This document shows positions 24,401-33,300 of a stretch of 64,000 nt of DNA, one piece after another. Every line of letters starts with the position of its first letter. The first letter of the stretch is position 1. The stretch is from Lentisphaerota bacterium (lineage in GTDB: Bacteria > Verrucomicrobiota > Kiritimatiellia > CAIQIC01 > Lenti-01): positions 1 to 64,000 of the forward strand of contig JAAZBB010000003.1 in NCBI GenBank assembly GCA_012514035.1, written 5' to 3'. The notes below the pieces were generated by a model that made no database searches, was not told the origin of the DNA, and saw only the letters and a program-made list of their open reading frames with translations. A program made the translations under genes and the position numbers.

Positions 24401-26725
24401 ATCCAGCCACAAAGCCGTTCCGTTCACCCCGTTGGTCAAACGCCCCCCCCAGGCGTTCCGCAGTTCCGGCTGGTACCCGGTGCCCGCCGAATTGACGAGG
24501 TTGGTCCCGGCCTCCTCGTCAAATCGCAGCCAGCACTTCAGGTCCAGCTCGGCGCCCAGGCCGGAAAGCGGATTGTATCCATGGGCATCTTCCCACCCGT
24601 CCGGCAAACCGTCGGCGTCGGTATCCGCTGCCAGAGGATCTGTCCCCCGTTCCTCTTCCCGGCCGTCGTCCAGTCCGTCCGCATCCGTATCGGCCAGGCG
24701 CGGATGGGTGCCCAGGTGATATTCCTGAAGGTTGGTCAGTTGGTCCAGATCCGGGTCGCCGTCCGGGCCGCCATCTCCATCGCCCAGGAGAGGATCCAGG
24801 CCGACGGTCAATTCCCACGGATCGGGCAGGCCGTCCGCATCCGTATCCGCTGCATTGGGGTTGGTTTCATGAGTCACGATCTCGATGTAATCGCTCAACC
24901 CATCCCCATCGCTGTCCGGGTCGAATGGATTCGTGCCGTGGATGAGGACTTCGAGGCCATCGTTGAGTCCGTCGCCGTCCGGGTCGGGATCCAGGGGCGG
25001 GGTGCCGTACTCCTGTTCCTGCAGATTCGTCAAGCCATCGTGGTCATCGTCGTCTTCACCGTTGGCCGTCAAGGCACACAACCCGTTTGCCAGTTCCCAG
25101 GCGTCCAGCAGGCCATCCGCATCCGTATCGGCCGCCAAGGGATTCGTGCCGTGCTGCTCAACCTCATCGCGATCGCTCAGTTCGTCGCCGTCGGAGTCGG
25201 GTTCCCGCGGATTGGTTTTCAATTCCCATTCCCGTCCGTTGACAAGACCGTCCTGGTCGGTATCGGCAACCCAGTCGTTGACCTCGGCCAGTCCGTCCGC
25301 ATCCAAGGCGTCCCGGAAAATGCGGACATCGTCGATCTTGCCCAGCCAGAAAGACTCCATGGAGTTGACATGGCCGCCGCCAATGCGCATTTCCAGCTGC
25401 GAGCAGGCATCGAATCCATCGGCGACATAGGACGAAACGAGCCGGCCTTCCACGAACAGCCGGACGCGCGTGCCGTCGTGCGACATCGCCACGTCCACCC
25501 AACGGCCGAGGCATGTCCGGCTCCACTCCGGGGCGGCAACGGTCGCCGGGGACCGGTTGGTGGTTCCGGCGGTACCCACCAACTGATCCTGCGCCCGGAG
25601 ATAGCGCAGGGAAAATCCCGGCCAGGAATTGGTGGAGTAATACTGTCCGTCGGAAACCACGGTGGGATAATCGGTGGTCACAGCCGGATCCTGCCAGACC
25701 ACCGCCGTCACGGTAAACGGGGTTCCCGTCACCATCGGTTCGGCCAGCTGCCCGATGGCGACGTAATCATTACGCCCGTCGAAGAACAACGCCCCACCGC
25801 CGCGGCCGGCCACCCAATTGCTGGTGACCATGTAGCGCAGGACACCCGGCCAGTTGCTGGAAACCTGATTGGCAACCACGCCGCCTCCGCCTTCATCAAA
25901 CGTCCAGCGCGCCACCAGTTCCCGGGATAACCCGCCGTCCGACAGCGGATCGAACTGGTTGGCCACTTCCCAGCCATCCGGCAGGCCGTCACTGTCCGTG
26001 TCCGCCTTCCAAGGATGACTCCCCATCCGAAATTCCTCCTGATTGGTCAATCCATCTGCATCCGGATCTTCTTGCTCATCCGGCAGGAGCGGGTTCAGGC
26101 GGTTGGCCAGTTCCCAGGCGTCGGGCAGATTGTCATTGTCGGAATCCGCGGCATTCGGGTTCGTGCCATGAATCAGCAATTCGACATCATCAGTCAGACC
26201 ATCCGCATCGGTGTCGGCGTTATCCGGATCACATCCGAACACATATTCCTGCAGATTGTTCAAGCCATCGCCATCGGGATCCTGATCGGCATCGGCAGAC
26301 GACAGCGGATCCAGCAACCCGGAATGGCGCAGTTCATAGAGATCATCCAGCCCATCCGCGTCCGAATCGACCGGTTGGCTGAGAGGCCGGGACGCCACCT
26401 GATAAAACCGTTGGCTGACCGCCGTCACGGCCTTGGTGTCGCGCCATACCAGGGTTCCTTCGACCCCCAGCACCATGCCGGTCAAGCCCCAGGAGGAATC
26501 GGCCAGGGAATCCGTAACGCGAACCAGATAGTATTCCGACGTGACCGAGGGAAACACGAGACTGAAATTGAAATTGCTTTCCGTCTGGCTCGAAAGCCAC
26601 AGATTCCCGACATCCGAAGAGGGCCCGGAGGCCGCCATGCCCAACCAGATCGCCATGCCCCAGCTGGTTGCGCGCCTGACGACGGTCAGCCTCTTGGCGT
26701 TCCTGGTTTTTTTGCACCTCGCCAT
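21455..26725 (-). CDS. Giant surface protein: TSP3 repeats, LamG domains, glycosidase-like region
   Basis: A 1756-residue exported protein. After a signal segment and a beta domain ending in RFYQV (residues 1-118), there is a calcium-binding thrombospondin type 3 block (DSDADGLDDLYEL, DTDADGLTDD and similar, about 119-264), a LamG-like domain (about 265-493), a second TSP3 block (493-740), a second LamG domain (740-970), a further jelly-roll-like stretch, and a region around 1190-1600 with FNEN and WWEWRQVVFANLIHGY patterns that recalls TIM-barrel glycosidases such as GH42. It closes with another TSP3 unit (DVDDDGLPDAWEMQCFG). It is probably a secreted or surface polysaccharide-binding and perhaps polysaccharide-degrading protein. 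The enzyme assignment is weak. Confidence 0.8.
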   Translation of the reverse strand: MARCKKTRNAKRLTVVRRATSWGMAIWLGMAASGPSSDVGNLWLSSQTESNFNFSLVFPSVTSEYYLVRVTDSLADSSWGLTGMVLGVEGTLVWRDTKAVTAVSQRFYQVASRPLSQPVDSDADGLDDLYELRHSGLLDPLSSADADQDPDGDGLNNLQEYVFGCDPDNADTDADGLTDDVELLIHGTNPNAADSDNDNLPDAWELANRLNPLLPDEQEDPDADGLTNQEEFRMGSHPWKADTDSDGLPDGWEVANQFDPLSDGGLSRELVARWTFDEGGGGVVANQVSSNWPGVLRYMVTSNWVAGRGGGALFFDGRNDYVAIGQLAEPMVTGTPFTVTAVVWQDPAVTTDYPTVVSDGQYYSTNSWPGFSLRYLRAQDQLVGTAGTTNRSPATVAAPEWSRTCLGRWVDVAMSHDGTRVRLFVEGRLVSSYVADGFDACSQLEMRIGGGHVNSMESFWLGKIDDVRIFRDALDADGLAEVNDWVADTDQDGLVNGREWELKTNPREPDSDGDELSDRDEVEQHGTNPLAADTDADGLLDAWELANGLCALTANGEDDDDHDGLTNLQEQEYGTPPLDPDPDGDGLNDGLEVLIHGTNPFDPDSDGDGLSDYIEIVTHETNPNAADTDADGLPDPWELTVGLDPLLGDGDGGPDGDPDLDQLTNLQEYHLGTHPRLADTDADGLDDGREEERGTDPLAADTDADGLPDGWEDAHGYNPLSGLGAELDLKCWLRFDEEAGTNLVNSAGTGYQPELRNAWGGRLTNGVNGTALWLDGNTSFVRLLYPAEGGITGPAFTVCAWVWHQPDALALYPTIFSDIHWDGESYWPGFMLRVNREQNRILGMVGHPTHASKEVMANWWAQRWRGRWTHVALSHDGTTTRLYLDGSLWSEKANVWAPGGNPEILIGRGHINTPDSAWRGRLDDVRLYGTALTTAQLQDLFDAQSDSNGDGMDNLAAWQAGLDPRAPAGPVSTEGSLDVLFVPDAWTTNEPLQYLAKFDDPNPGGEIHLFVEQDTLNFLLIDANGERHEIQHRNLVAGRYLLPDATNRITASWRGFNGEPGRAEMRLYVNGLDYRETMGFVNNPRLTAYDWEAGGSYRNAAFVQGSWLASVQSNHTCFGALPDGPFPLRGTLVAGHVHSRAYGMAATHPVAPFTEQPKTPPATGPRPRVLIQAITGPDDIAEFISVEKIRLMVRRYRQVADAAERGIHWMGWGDSSPNLWDILDEHLQTSIDVGNQEGLDIALSSIGDHWDAKICRQFPAAIQHRAEQLAVVRKGNEARVVLTNSLWQFTGASREAKFDPADRATVSNFVSAWKQDLARFSGYSYLFFNENALQSVWGSTYLSSPTFSTNGLAWFREYTAQKYGPDFSQIRFPVSPIAAGVVEGLEGAPCTLVLDDALADRVEFTTDPDHWAKWWEWRQVVFANLIHGYVQDLQDLNQTNDHWRGTVLLISPASAWSMKSGINLDLLAKVPGLDWLIMENGRGNSYGTSPERLEDEVRLQLAGLKAATSTNTGFGSYVMVHTYPYPTVTNGITNATWNLTWMTQDIAQAVAPEFQSDLIVTYSSDLLVNRPGYTSNFQQAHFIPEAADAWCRARFGLLWSPLAGHAVQGDPAQETSLRFCWMPVEQAQAYEWEFSPAPDFASIACRAQTASTNLVWSMQSAPMPANLPLHWRVRAVFHVYSYADDGSVTGTNLYHGAWASAPAAVVLPDVDDDGLPDAWEMQCFGHLGETADGDSDGDGNTNLAEYLAGTDPAPAG

Positions 26726-27106
26726 TTACAGACTCATTTCCGAAACGGGATGATTCCGTGGAAGCAACCACAATTCCATGAAATCCGAAAATGCTTCGGT
26801 GGGATCTCCTGCCGCCAAATGCGGAAACAAAAACATTATATATTCCTAACTGTTTTTTAATATATCGGCATATTACGGCCTTGTCAATGGCAATATTCAT
26901 TTGTTTTCCCTTTCCGGTTTATCGGGGGCAATTGGATGTGAGAATATTTATAATATGTTATTTCACAATATATTACATCATAGATCATGGATTCGAATGC
27001 GTGCGAATTCCGGCGAAAAAAGCATTGGATTCGAAGAAATAGAATCGAAATAGAAGAAATGACAGGAGTCTGATCCGGAATCCCTGCCCGCCTGAATCAA
27101 CGGGTG
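26726..27106. other. AT-rich intergenic region
   Basis: About 380 bp between the giant surface protein (minus start) and rsmE (minus end). The stretch 26820-27060 is far more AT-rich than the rest of the window, with runs such as TTTTTTAATATAT and GAATATTTATAATATG. It probably contains the promoter of the giant gene and may reflect foreign DNA. Frames on the plus strand are short and have no ribosome binding site. I see no RNA gene. Confidence 0.5.
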
Positions 27107-27838
27107 TCAACCCAGTGCGATATGCAGGAATCCGAGCAACACAGAGCAAGCGGTATCAGTCCGCAAGGTGCGTGGCCCCCATGAAACGGGAGTGAAGCCA
27201 TGCGCGGCCAGCAATTCCAGTTCAGACGGGATCCAGCCGCCCTCGGGACCCACCGCCAGGAGAACCCGGCCGGCGGCCGGCAGCCCGGACAGCCAGTCGA
27301 TAGGAAAAAACCTGGGGCCCGGCTGGGCGACGAGACGGGCGGCATAGGACTCCAGGCCAGCCAACTCGTCCTCGATGAGCTTCTTGAACCGCCGATGCAC
27401 GCTGACCTGCGGCAAGCGCGTATCTTGCGCCTGCTGCAATCCCTCCATCAATCCCGCCCGGATCTGCGCCGGTTCCAGAACATGCGAATCAAAATAGCAC
27501 CGTTCCGTCTTCCAGGCATTGGAGATGAAAATCCTGCCCACCCCCAGCGAAGCCAGCACCGGCCACAGGCGATTCATCACCTTGGGACGCGGCAGCGCCA
27601 GCAGCAGATCCACGCGCGGAAGGGACGGAATTCCGCCGTTCAACTCGCATTGCAAACGGATTTCCTGCCCGTCCGCGATCACCGCGGCTGTTCCCTTCGG
27701 ACCGTCGATCACGCCAACGCGGATGGCTTGGCCCGGTGCCGCCTTGAGCACCTCCCGCACGTGCCGCGCGCGGGCGCCGGATAGGCGTGCGGTGCCATCG
27801 GCCTGGATTTCGTCCGGCTCCAACAAAATCAGGTTCAT
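27107..27838 (-). CDS. rsmE: 16S rRNA (uracil-1498-N3)-methyltransferase
   Basis: A protein of about 243 residues of the SPOUT family. The N-terminal PUA-like part contains RLSGARARHVREVLKAAPGQ; the C-terminal knot has LLAVGPEGGWIPSELELL and WGPRTLRTDTA, the SAM-binding motifs of RsmE. It methylates U1498 of 16S rRNA in the small subunit. ATG 27838 begins at the conserved MNLILLEPDE; an earlier frame start adds nine residues and is less likely. It is followed on the same strand, in the direction away from leuD, by the AT-rich gap. Confidence 0.9.
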   Translation of the reverse strand: MNLILLEPDEIQADGTARLSGARARHVREVLKAAPGQAIRVGVIDGPKGTAAVIADGQEIRLQCELNGGIPSLPRVDLLLALPRPKVMNRLWPVLASLGVGRIFISNAWKTERCYFDSHVLEPAQIRAGLMEGLQQAQDTRLPQVSVHRRFKKLIEDELAGLESYAARLVAQPGPRFFPIDWLSGLPAAGRVLLAVGPEGGWIPSELELLAAHGFTPVSWGPRTLRTDTACSVLLGFLHIALG

Positions 27839-27921
27839 TTCGGAACAGCCCGGACGGCGCGGCAAGCCGTCCCTACCTTTTCCGATCCCCTCATCTCCTC
27901 AGCGATCTCTGCGGCAAAGTG

Positions 27922-28554
27922 CTACCCCATCTGGACGTCGTGCCGGGCTTCAAACGCGGCGATTTCCGCCTCACGCGTCAGGGTGAGGCCGATGGCATCC
28001 AGGCCGCTGAGCAGTTTATCCTTCACGTCGGGCGTGATATCGAACCGAAACACACGCTCCTCGGCGGCGTGGACCGTCACCGCCTGCGCGGACAAATCCA
28101 CCGTGGCCTCGAGGCGGCCTCCCCGGGCGGCATCGAAGATCCACTGCACCTCGTCAGTCGACAGTTCGATCACCAGCAGCCCGTTGCCGTAAGCGTTGTT
28201 CCGGAAAATGTCGGCGAAGCCGGGAATGCGCTTCCCCTCGTCCCCGCGCCAGGGAGCGATCACCGCCTTGAACCCGTACTGCCGGACGGCCCAGACGGCG
28301 TGCTCGCGGCTGGAACCGCAGCCAAAGTTGTTGCCCGTGACCAGGATCGAGGCGCCCGCGCGCCGCGGATCGTTCAATTCGAACGCCGGATCGGGCAACC
28401 CGTCTTTCCGGTAGCGCCAGTCGAAGAACAGGGCCGGCCCGAATCCGGTTCGCTCGATGGATTTCAGGAATTGCTTGGGAATGATCTGGTCGGTATCGAC
28501 ATTGGCGCGCTCCAGCGTCGCCACCACGCCCCGGAATGTCTTGAACGCTTCCAT
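27922..28554 (-). CDS. leuD: 3-isopropylmalate dehydratase small subunit
   Basis: A protein of about 210 residues that forms the swivelling domain of isopropylmalate isomerase in leucine synthesis. Diagnostic motifs are NVDTDQIIPKQFL near the N-terminus, GNNFGCGSSREHAVWA, and the later FADIFRNNAYGNGLL. The start at 28554 gives the conserved MEAFKTFRGVVA and lies one base after the leuC stop, so the two subunits are translated as a pair. Confidence 0.95.
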   Translation of the reverse strand: MEAFKTFRGVVATLERANVDTDQIIPKQFLKSIERTGFGPALFFDWRYRKDGLPDPAFELNDPRRAGASILVTGNNFGCGSSREHAVWAVRQYGFKAVIAPWRGDEGKRIPGFADIFRNNAYGNGLLVIELSTDEVQWIFDAARGGRLEATVDLSAQAVTVHAAEERVFRFDITPDVKDKLLSGLDAIGLTLTREAEIAAFEARHDVQMG

Positions 28555-28555
28555 C

Positions 28556-29968
28556 TCAGTTGCCTCCTGCCAGGAACCGGCGCACATCCACGAAACGACC
28601 GGCTACCGCTGCGGCGGCCGCCATGACCGGGCTGACCAGGTGGGTGCGGCCGCCCTGTCCCTGTCGCCCTTCGAAATTGCGATTGGATGTCGACGCCGCC
28701 CGCTGCCCCGGCTGGAGCCGGTCCGGATTCATGGCCAGGCACATGCTGCAGCCCGGACTGCGCCATTCGGCCCCGGCCGCCAGGAACACCTTGTCCAGCC
28801 CCTCGGCCTCGGCCTGGGCCTTGACCCGAGCCGAGCCCGGCACCACCAGCGTCTGCACGTTTGGGGCGATCTTGCGGCCTTTGAGCACGCCGGCCGCCTC
28901 GCGCAGGTCTTCGATTCGCCCGTTGGTACAGCTGCCGATGAACACGACATCCACCGGAATCGAGGTCATCGGCGTGCCCGGCTTCAGGTCCATGTAGGCC
29001 AGCGCCTTTTCCACATCGCCCGGCTGCACTGTCGGCACGTCGTGCGGGCCGGGCACAACGCCATCGATGTCCACCACCATGCCCGGGCTGGTGCCCCAGG
29101 AGATCTGAGGCGCAAGCCGGGAGGTGTTGATCGTGACTTCGCGGTCAAAAGCCGCTCCGTCGTCGCTGGGCAGGGTTTTCCAGAACGCGATGGATTTCTC
29201 CAGGGCAGCCCCGCGGGGGGCATAGGGCTTCTCGCCTCTGGCAATGTATTCAAAGGTTGTGTCATCGGGCCCGATCAGTCCCGCGCGCGCACCCGCCTCG
29301 ATGGACATGTTGCAGATGGTCATGCGCCCGGACATGGGCAGGGCGCGGATGGCTTCGCCGGCATATTCCAAGACGCTGCCGGTGCCTCCGGCGGTGCCGA
29401 TCTCGCGGATCAGGCGCAGGATGAAGTCCTTGGCTGTGACTCCGGGACCCGGCCGGCCGGTGAAAGTCGCGCGCATCGCGCGGCTTTTGCGTTGCCACAG
29501 GGTTTGCGTGGCCAGCACGTGCTCAACCTCGCTGGTGCCGATGCCGAACGCCAGGGCGCCGAACGCGCCATGGGTCGCGGTATGCGAATCGCCGCATACG
29601 ATGGTCAGCCCCGGCAGGGTGAGCCCCAGTTCCGGCGCCATGATGTGCACAACGCCGGTGGAAGGATCGCCGATGCCGAACAGGGCCAGGCCGAACTCTG
29701 CGCAGTTTTTCTGCAGCGCTTCGATCTGGGCCTTGGCGATCCGGTCCATGATGTTGTGCGGATCCACGGTCGGCACATTGTGATCGATGGTCGCCACGTT
29801 CAGCTCCGGCCGGCGCACTTTACGCCCGGCCAGCCGGAGGCCTTCGAACGCCTGGGGGCTGGTCACCTCGTGCACCAGTTGGCGATCCACATAGAGCAGG
29901 GTGGCGCCACTGGCTTCTTCCCGGACCACGTGCCGGGCCCACACTTTGTCATACAGGGTTGTCTTCAT
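28556..29968 (-). CDS. leuC: 3-isopropylmalate dehydratase large subunit
   Basis: A 470-residue aconitase-family enzyme that, with LeuD, isomerises isopropylmalate in leucine synthesis. The [4Fe-4S] ligands are seen in [13 protein letters not shown] and in [11 protein letters not shown], and [14 protein letters not shown] is the family signature. The N-terminus [15 protein letters not shown] fits the family without extension. It is the first gene of a leuC-leuD unit on the minus strand and diverges from rpsB. A promoter-like sequence lies only about 12 bp upstream of the start, so the mRNA may have a very short leader. Confidence 0.95.
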   Translation of the reverse strand: MKTTLYDKVWARHVVREEASGATLLYVDRQLVHEVTSPQAFEGLRLAGRKVRRPELNVATIDHNVPTVDPHNIMDRIAKAQIEALQKNCAEFGLALFGIGDPSTGVVHIMAPELGLTLPGLTIVCGDSHTATHGAFGALAFGIGTSEVEHVLATQTLWQRKSRAMRATFTGRPGPGVTAKDFILRLIREIGTAGGTGSVLEYAGEAIRALPMSGRMTICNMSIEAGARAGLIGPDDTTFEYIARGEKPYAPRGAALEKSIAFWKTLPSDDGAAFDREVTINTSRLAPQISWGTSPGMVVDIDGVVPGPHDVPTVQPGDVEKALAYMDLKPGTPMTSIPVDVVFIGSCTNGRIEDLREAAGVLKGRKIAPNVQTLVVPGSARVKAQAEAEGLDKVFLAAGAEWRSPGCSMCLAMNPDRLQPGQRAASTSNRNFEGRQGQGGRTHLVSPVMAAAAAVAGRFVDVRRFLAGGN

Positions 29969-29979
29969 GTTCGCCCCGG

Positions 29980-30009
29980 ACTATACGGGCCGGGCCCCGT
30001 GCCGCGCAA
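29980..30009 (-). promoter_or_regulatory. Sigma-70-type promoter for leuCD
   Basis: On the minus strand TTGCGC (30009-30004) and TATAGT (29985-29980) are separated by 18 bp. The expected transcription start is only about five bases before the leuC ATG, which implies a leaderless or near-leaderless message. The site lies 41 bp from the divergent rpsB promoter. Confidence 0.45.
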
Positions 30010-30050
30010 GCCCCGGTCGCCTCCTTATGCAAAAAACCGCTAAAATGCCC

Positions 30051-30079
30051 TTGCATTCCCGCGGGAAGCCCCGTAGATT
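30051..30079 (+). promoter_or_regulatory. Sigma-70-type promoter for rpsB-tsf
   Basis: TTGCAT at 30051-30056 and TAGATT at 30074-30079 are separated by 17 bp. It lies about 130 bp upstream of rpsB, so the transcript has a leader of about 120 bases. The argG promoter starts with the same CTTGCATTCC block. Confidence 0.55.
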
Positions 30080-30121
30080 GCGCGGCGAGTTTTGCGTGTG
30101 CAAAACCGGAAGCGAAGTTCT

Positions 30122-30139
30122 CCGGCGGTCCTCCGCCGG
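30122..30139 (+). promoter_or_regulatory. GC-rich hairpin in the rpsB leader
   Basis: CCGGCGG (30122-30128) and CCGCCGG (30133-30139) form a perfect 7-bp stem with a TCCT loop, between the rpsB promoter and its ribosome binding site. It is a candidate site for feedback control by S2, as known for rpsB leaders in other bacteria. The sequence does not match a leader class that I can name. Confidence 0.35.
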
Positions 30140-30206
30140 GGGCAAAAGCGGATTTTCCGGCCGAGAGCAAAGAAGGCTGGAACATGCCACAAGAGAGGAA
30201 CCCATC

Positions 30207-31172
30207 ATGGTCACCATGACGACCGCCAACGTCCGCCAGGACGTGAGCATCCAGGATCTGCTGGAAGCAGGCCTGCACTTCGGACACCGCACCAAGCGTT
30301 GGAATCCCAAGATGCGCAAGTATCTGTTCGGGCAGCGCAACGGCATCTACATCATCGACCTCGAACAGACCCTCGAAGGCCTGCAGCAGGCGCGCCAGTT
30401 CATTTACGATACGGTCGCGCGCGGCCGCCAGATTCTGTTCGTGGGCACGAAAAAGCAGGCGCAGGAGTCGCTCCGGGCCATTGCCACCCAGCACAAGCAG
30501 CCGTATGTCGTCAACCGCTGGCTTGGCGGCACGCTCACCAACAACGAAACGATCCGCAAGTCCATCGCCCGCATGCGCGAGATCGAGCAAATGGAGAAGG
30601 ACGGCAGCATCAATGCCTTGCCCAAGAAGGAAGTCGCCCGGCTCCGGCACGAGCTGGTCAAGCTGCAGTACAACCTCAGCGGCATCGCCGACATGGCCGG
30701 CAATCCCGGCGCCCTCTTCGTGGTGGACATCAATTGCGAAGCGATCGCGGTGGCCGAAGCCAACCGGCTGAACATCCCGGTCATCGCCCTGGTGGATGCC
30801 AACGTGGATCCCGATCCCGTCGACTATCCCATTCCGGCCAACGACGACGCCATCCGCGGCATCAAGCTGATTGCCGAACTGGTGGGCCTTACCATCCAGC
30901 AGGCGCAGGTGGAATATTCCAAGGTCGCCGCGGAGGAAGCCCGCAAGCGCGCGGCGGAAGAGGCGGCCGCCGCGGCCCGGGCCAAGGTCGAGAAAGAAGC
31001 CCGCGAGAAGGAAAAGGCCGAAAAGGCGGCGGAAGCTGCCCGGCTCAAGGCCGAACGGGAAGCCGCCGCCAAGGCCGCCAAGGCCGAAGCGGAAGCTGCC
31101 GCCAAGGCCGCGCCCGTAACGGAAGCCGCTCCGGCGGCCGCCCCGGACGCGGAACCGCCCCCGGCGGAATGA
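30207..31172 (+). CDS. rpsB: 30S ribosomal protein S2 with long acidic/basic tail
   Basis: The first ~235 residues are ordinary S2 ([42 protein letters not shown], and later [20 protein letters not shown]). The protein then continues for about 85 residues as an Ala/Lys/Glu-rich predicted helix and a proline-rich end, giving 321 residues against the usual 230-260. ATG 30207 follows AGAGGA by eight bases; ATG 30216 is also possible. It is followed by tsf, as in most bacteria. Confidence 0.95.
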   Translation: MVTMTTANVRQDVSIQDLLEAGLHFGHRTKRWNPKMRKYLFGQRNGIYIIDLEQTLEGLQQARQFIYDTVARGRQILFVGTKKQAQESLRAIATQHKQPYVVNRWLGGTLTNNETIRKSIARMREIEQMEKDGSINALPKKEVARLRHELVKLQYNLSGIADMAGNPGALFVVDINCEAIAVAEANRLNIPVIALVDANVDPDPVDYPIPANDDAIRGIKLIAELVGLTIQQAQVEYSKVAAEEARKRAAEEAAAAARAKVEKEAREKEKAEKAAEAARLKAEREAAAKAAKAEAEAAAKAAPVTEAAPAAAPDAEPPPAE

Positions 31173-31245
31173 GTCAACCCATCCACCCGGGGGCGCCCCG
31201 CGCCCCCCTGTTTACCCGATTGCACAACAAATAAGGATACTACCC

Positions 31246-32085
31246 ATGGCAGAAATCACCGCCTCAATGGTCAAGGAACTACGTGAAGAAACCGGCGTCG
31301 GCATGATGGAGTGCAAAAAAGCGCTCGTTGAAGCCAACGGCGACAAAGCCGCCGCCATCAAAATCCTGCGCGAATCCGGCATGGCCATCGCCGCCAAGAA
31401 AGCCTCCCGCACCGCCAAACAAGGCATCATCGCCGCGCAGATCGCCGCCGACGCCCAGTCCGGCGTCCTGGTCGAAGTCAACTGCGAAACAGACTTCGTC
31501 GCCAAAAACGAAAACTTCAAGGCGTTTGTCGCCGAGCTGCTCCGGGACGCCGCCGGGGCGGCGGACAACCAGCTGGGCGAAATCGCCAAGGCCAAAGTCG
31601 ATGCCAAGATCGCCGAAATCGGCGAAAACATCATCGCCCGCCGCAACGTCCGCTATCAGGTGCAAGGTCTGGGCGCCATTGCCGGCTACGTCCACCTGGG
31701 CGGCAAGCTGGGCGTCATGGTCGAGATCGGCTGCCAGAAACCCGCATCCCTCCAGAATCCGGCTGTCCAGGCGATGCTGGCGGATCTGACGCTGCACATC
31801 ACGGCCGTCAACCCCGTCTGCATCACCCGCGACCAGGTGCCGGCGGAGACCGTCCAGGCCGAAAAGGACATCTACGCCAAGCAGGTTGCAGGCAAGCCCG
31901 CCAACATCATCGACAAGATCGTGGCCGGCAAGCTGGAGAAGTACTACGGCCAGATCTGCCTGCTGGAACAGGCGTTCGTGAAGGACCAGGACAAGACCGT
32001 GGGCGCCGTTCTCGCCGAGACGGGCAAGGCGGCCGGCGACGAATTCACCATTCGCCGCTTCGTCCGCTGGCAACTGGGCGCCTGA
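31246..32085 (+). CDS. tsf: Elongation factor Ts
   Basis: A 279-residue nucleotide exchange factor for EF-Tu. The N-terminal UBA-like domain (MVKELREETGVGMMECKKAL) and the core motif NCETDFVAKNENF are diagnostic; the C-terminus has LLEQAFVKDQDKTV, also typical. AAGGAT lies upstream of the ATG. The gene is 73 bp after rpsB and ends in a strong terminator. Confidence 0.97.
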   Translation: MAEITASMVKELREETGVGMMECKKALVEANGDKAAAIKILRESGMAIAAKKASRTAKQGIIAAQIAADAQSGVLVEVNCETDFVAKNENFKAFVAELLRDAAGAADNQLGEIAKAKVDAKIAEIGENIIARRNVRYQVQGLGAIAGYVHLGGKLGVMVEIGCQKPASLQNPAVQAMLADLTLHITAVNPVCITRDQVPAETVQAEKDIYAKQVAGKPANIIDKIVAGKLEKYYGQICLLEQAFVKDQDKTVGAVLAETGKAAGDEFTIRRFVRWQLGA

Positions 32086-32103
32086 TCCCCCCTGACGGAA
32101 ACA

Positions 32104-32133
32104 GGCGGCGGACCAACCCGGTCCGCCGCCTTT
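32104..32133 (+). terminator. Rho-independent terminator after tsf
   Basis: An 11-bp perfect GC-rich stem (GGCGGCGGACC at 32104-32114 and its complement at 32120-32130) with a five-base loop, followed by TTT. It lies 18 bp after the tsf stop and 50 bp from the end of the convergent serA-like gene, so it may serve both. Confidence 0.85.
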
Positions 32134-32179
32134 AACTCTGGCCCCGATTCCTTCCGCCCGGCTCCGGGCGGCGGAGAAC

Positions 32180-33115
32180 CTAACGGTTCACCACGGCGTT
32201 GCCAATGCCGCGATCGTCCAGATCGATCAGTTGCCGCGCGGCCAGTTCGGCGGCCTTGCAGTTTGCTTCGCGGGTGCTGGCCCCCAGGTGCGGCACCATG
32301 ATGTCGGCGATGTCCGCCACGCTCTTGGGCCCTTCTTCGTCCTTGGGATAGACATCGTTGAGGAAGCGGATCTTCTTTTCGGCCTTGAGGGCGCGCAGAT
32401 CGTCTTCGTTCACGATGCCGGCGCGGGCGCAGTTGATCAGCACAGCGCCCGGTTTCATCCGGCCGAGCAGGTCCCGGTTGACCATGCCCTTGGTCTCCGC
32501 GTTCTCCGGCAAATGCAAGGTCACGTAGTCCGACCGGGCGAACAGATCGGTCAACGCCGCCAGTTCCACGCCCAGGGCCTGCGCCTGTTCGGGCTTGACG
32601 TTCGGATCGTAGCCCAGCAGTTTCGGCTCGAAGCCAGACAACCGCTTGGCCACCAGCCGGCCGATGTAGCCCAGGCCCACGATGCCGATCGTCTTGCCGG
32701 TGATTTCAGTGCCCATGAAGGTGGTCTTCTCCCACTTGCCGGCGCGGCAGGAAGGGTCGGCGGCAATCAGATGGCGCGCGTCGGCCAGCATCAGGGCAAT
32801 GACCTCCTCGGCCACGCCGTTGGAGTTGGCGCCGGGGGTGTTCATCACGTCCACGCCCTTCGCCCGGGCGTGCTGGATGTCGATTGTGTTGTAGCCGGCT
32901 CCGGCGCGAATGATCACCTTGAGCGCGGGCGCCGCGTCGATGATTTCCGCCGTGATTTTCTCGCTCCGCACGATGAGGGCGTGCAGATCGGCATTCTCGC
33001 GCGCGAACTGGAGAATGTCGCACTTGGGAATCTGCACCACCGTGTAGCCGCCATGAGCCTCCAGGATGTCCTTGGCCACGGAATCCAACGCCGTCGGAAT
33101 CAATACCTTTTTCAT
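32180..33115 (-). CDS. D-2-hydroxyacid dehydrogenase (3-phosphoglycerate dehydrogenase-like)
   Basis: A protein of about 311 residues of the D-isomer 2-hydroxyacid dehydrogenase family. It has [16 protein letters not shown] (NAD binding), [13 protein letters not shown] (catalytic Arg) and [11 protein letters not shown] (catalytic His). The HLGASTREA sequence and the [10 protein letters not shown] block resemble phosphoglycerate dehydrogenase, the first step of serine synthesis, but the regulatory ACT and intervening domains of longer SerA proteins are absent. ATG 33115 follows AAGGGA. It diverges from argG across a 185-bp gap. Confidence 0.85.
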   Translation of the reverse strand: MKKVLIPTALDSVAKDILEAHGGYTVVQIPKCDILQFARENADLHALIVRSEKITAEIIDAAPALKVIIRAGAGYNTIDIQHARAKGVDVMNTPGANSNGVAEEVIALMLADARHLIAADPSCRAGKWEKTTFMGTEITGKTIGIVGLGYIGRLVAKRLSGFEPKLLGYDPNVKPEQAQALGVELAALTDLFARSDYVTLHLPENAETKGMVNRDLLGRMKPGAVLINCARAGIVNEDDLRALKAEKKIRFLNDVYPKDEEGPKSVADIADIMVPHLGASTREANCKAAELAARQLIDLDDRGIGNAVVNR

Positions 33116-33217
33116 CGTTTTCCCTTTCGTCGTGTCAAAACCGGTATGGAATGCAGGCACTGTATCCCGCCCGGCGGACGCGCGCAAGCCCTTCCCCGCC
33201 TGCCGCCTTCCCGCCGC

Positions 33218-33245
33218 TTGCATTCCGGCCGAAACCTCTTATTAT
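33218..33245 (+). promoter_or_regulatory. Sigma-70-type promoter for argG
   Basis: TTGCAT at 33218-33223 and TATTAT at 33240-33245 are separated by 16 bp. The site is 55 bp upstream of argG. No ArgR-type operator is evident. Confidence 0.5.
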
Positions 33246-33300
33246 CCCGGTTTGCGCCTTGTGGGACGCACCCGCGGCGCATCAAGACAAGGATCTGCTG

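Noticed and set aside
23996-25930. Long plus-strand frame within the giant TSP3/LamG gene
   Set aside because: Antisense to a gene with clear repeats; repetitive IRIR-type composition reflects the complement of TSP3 codons.
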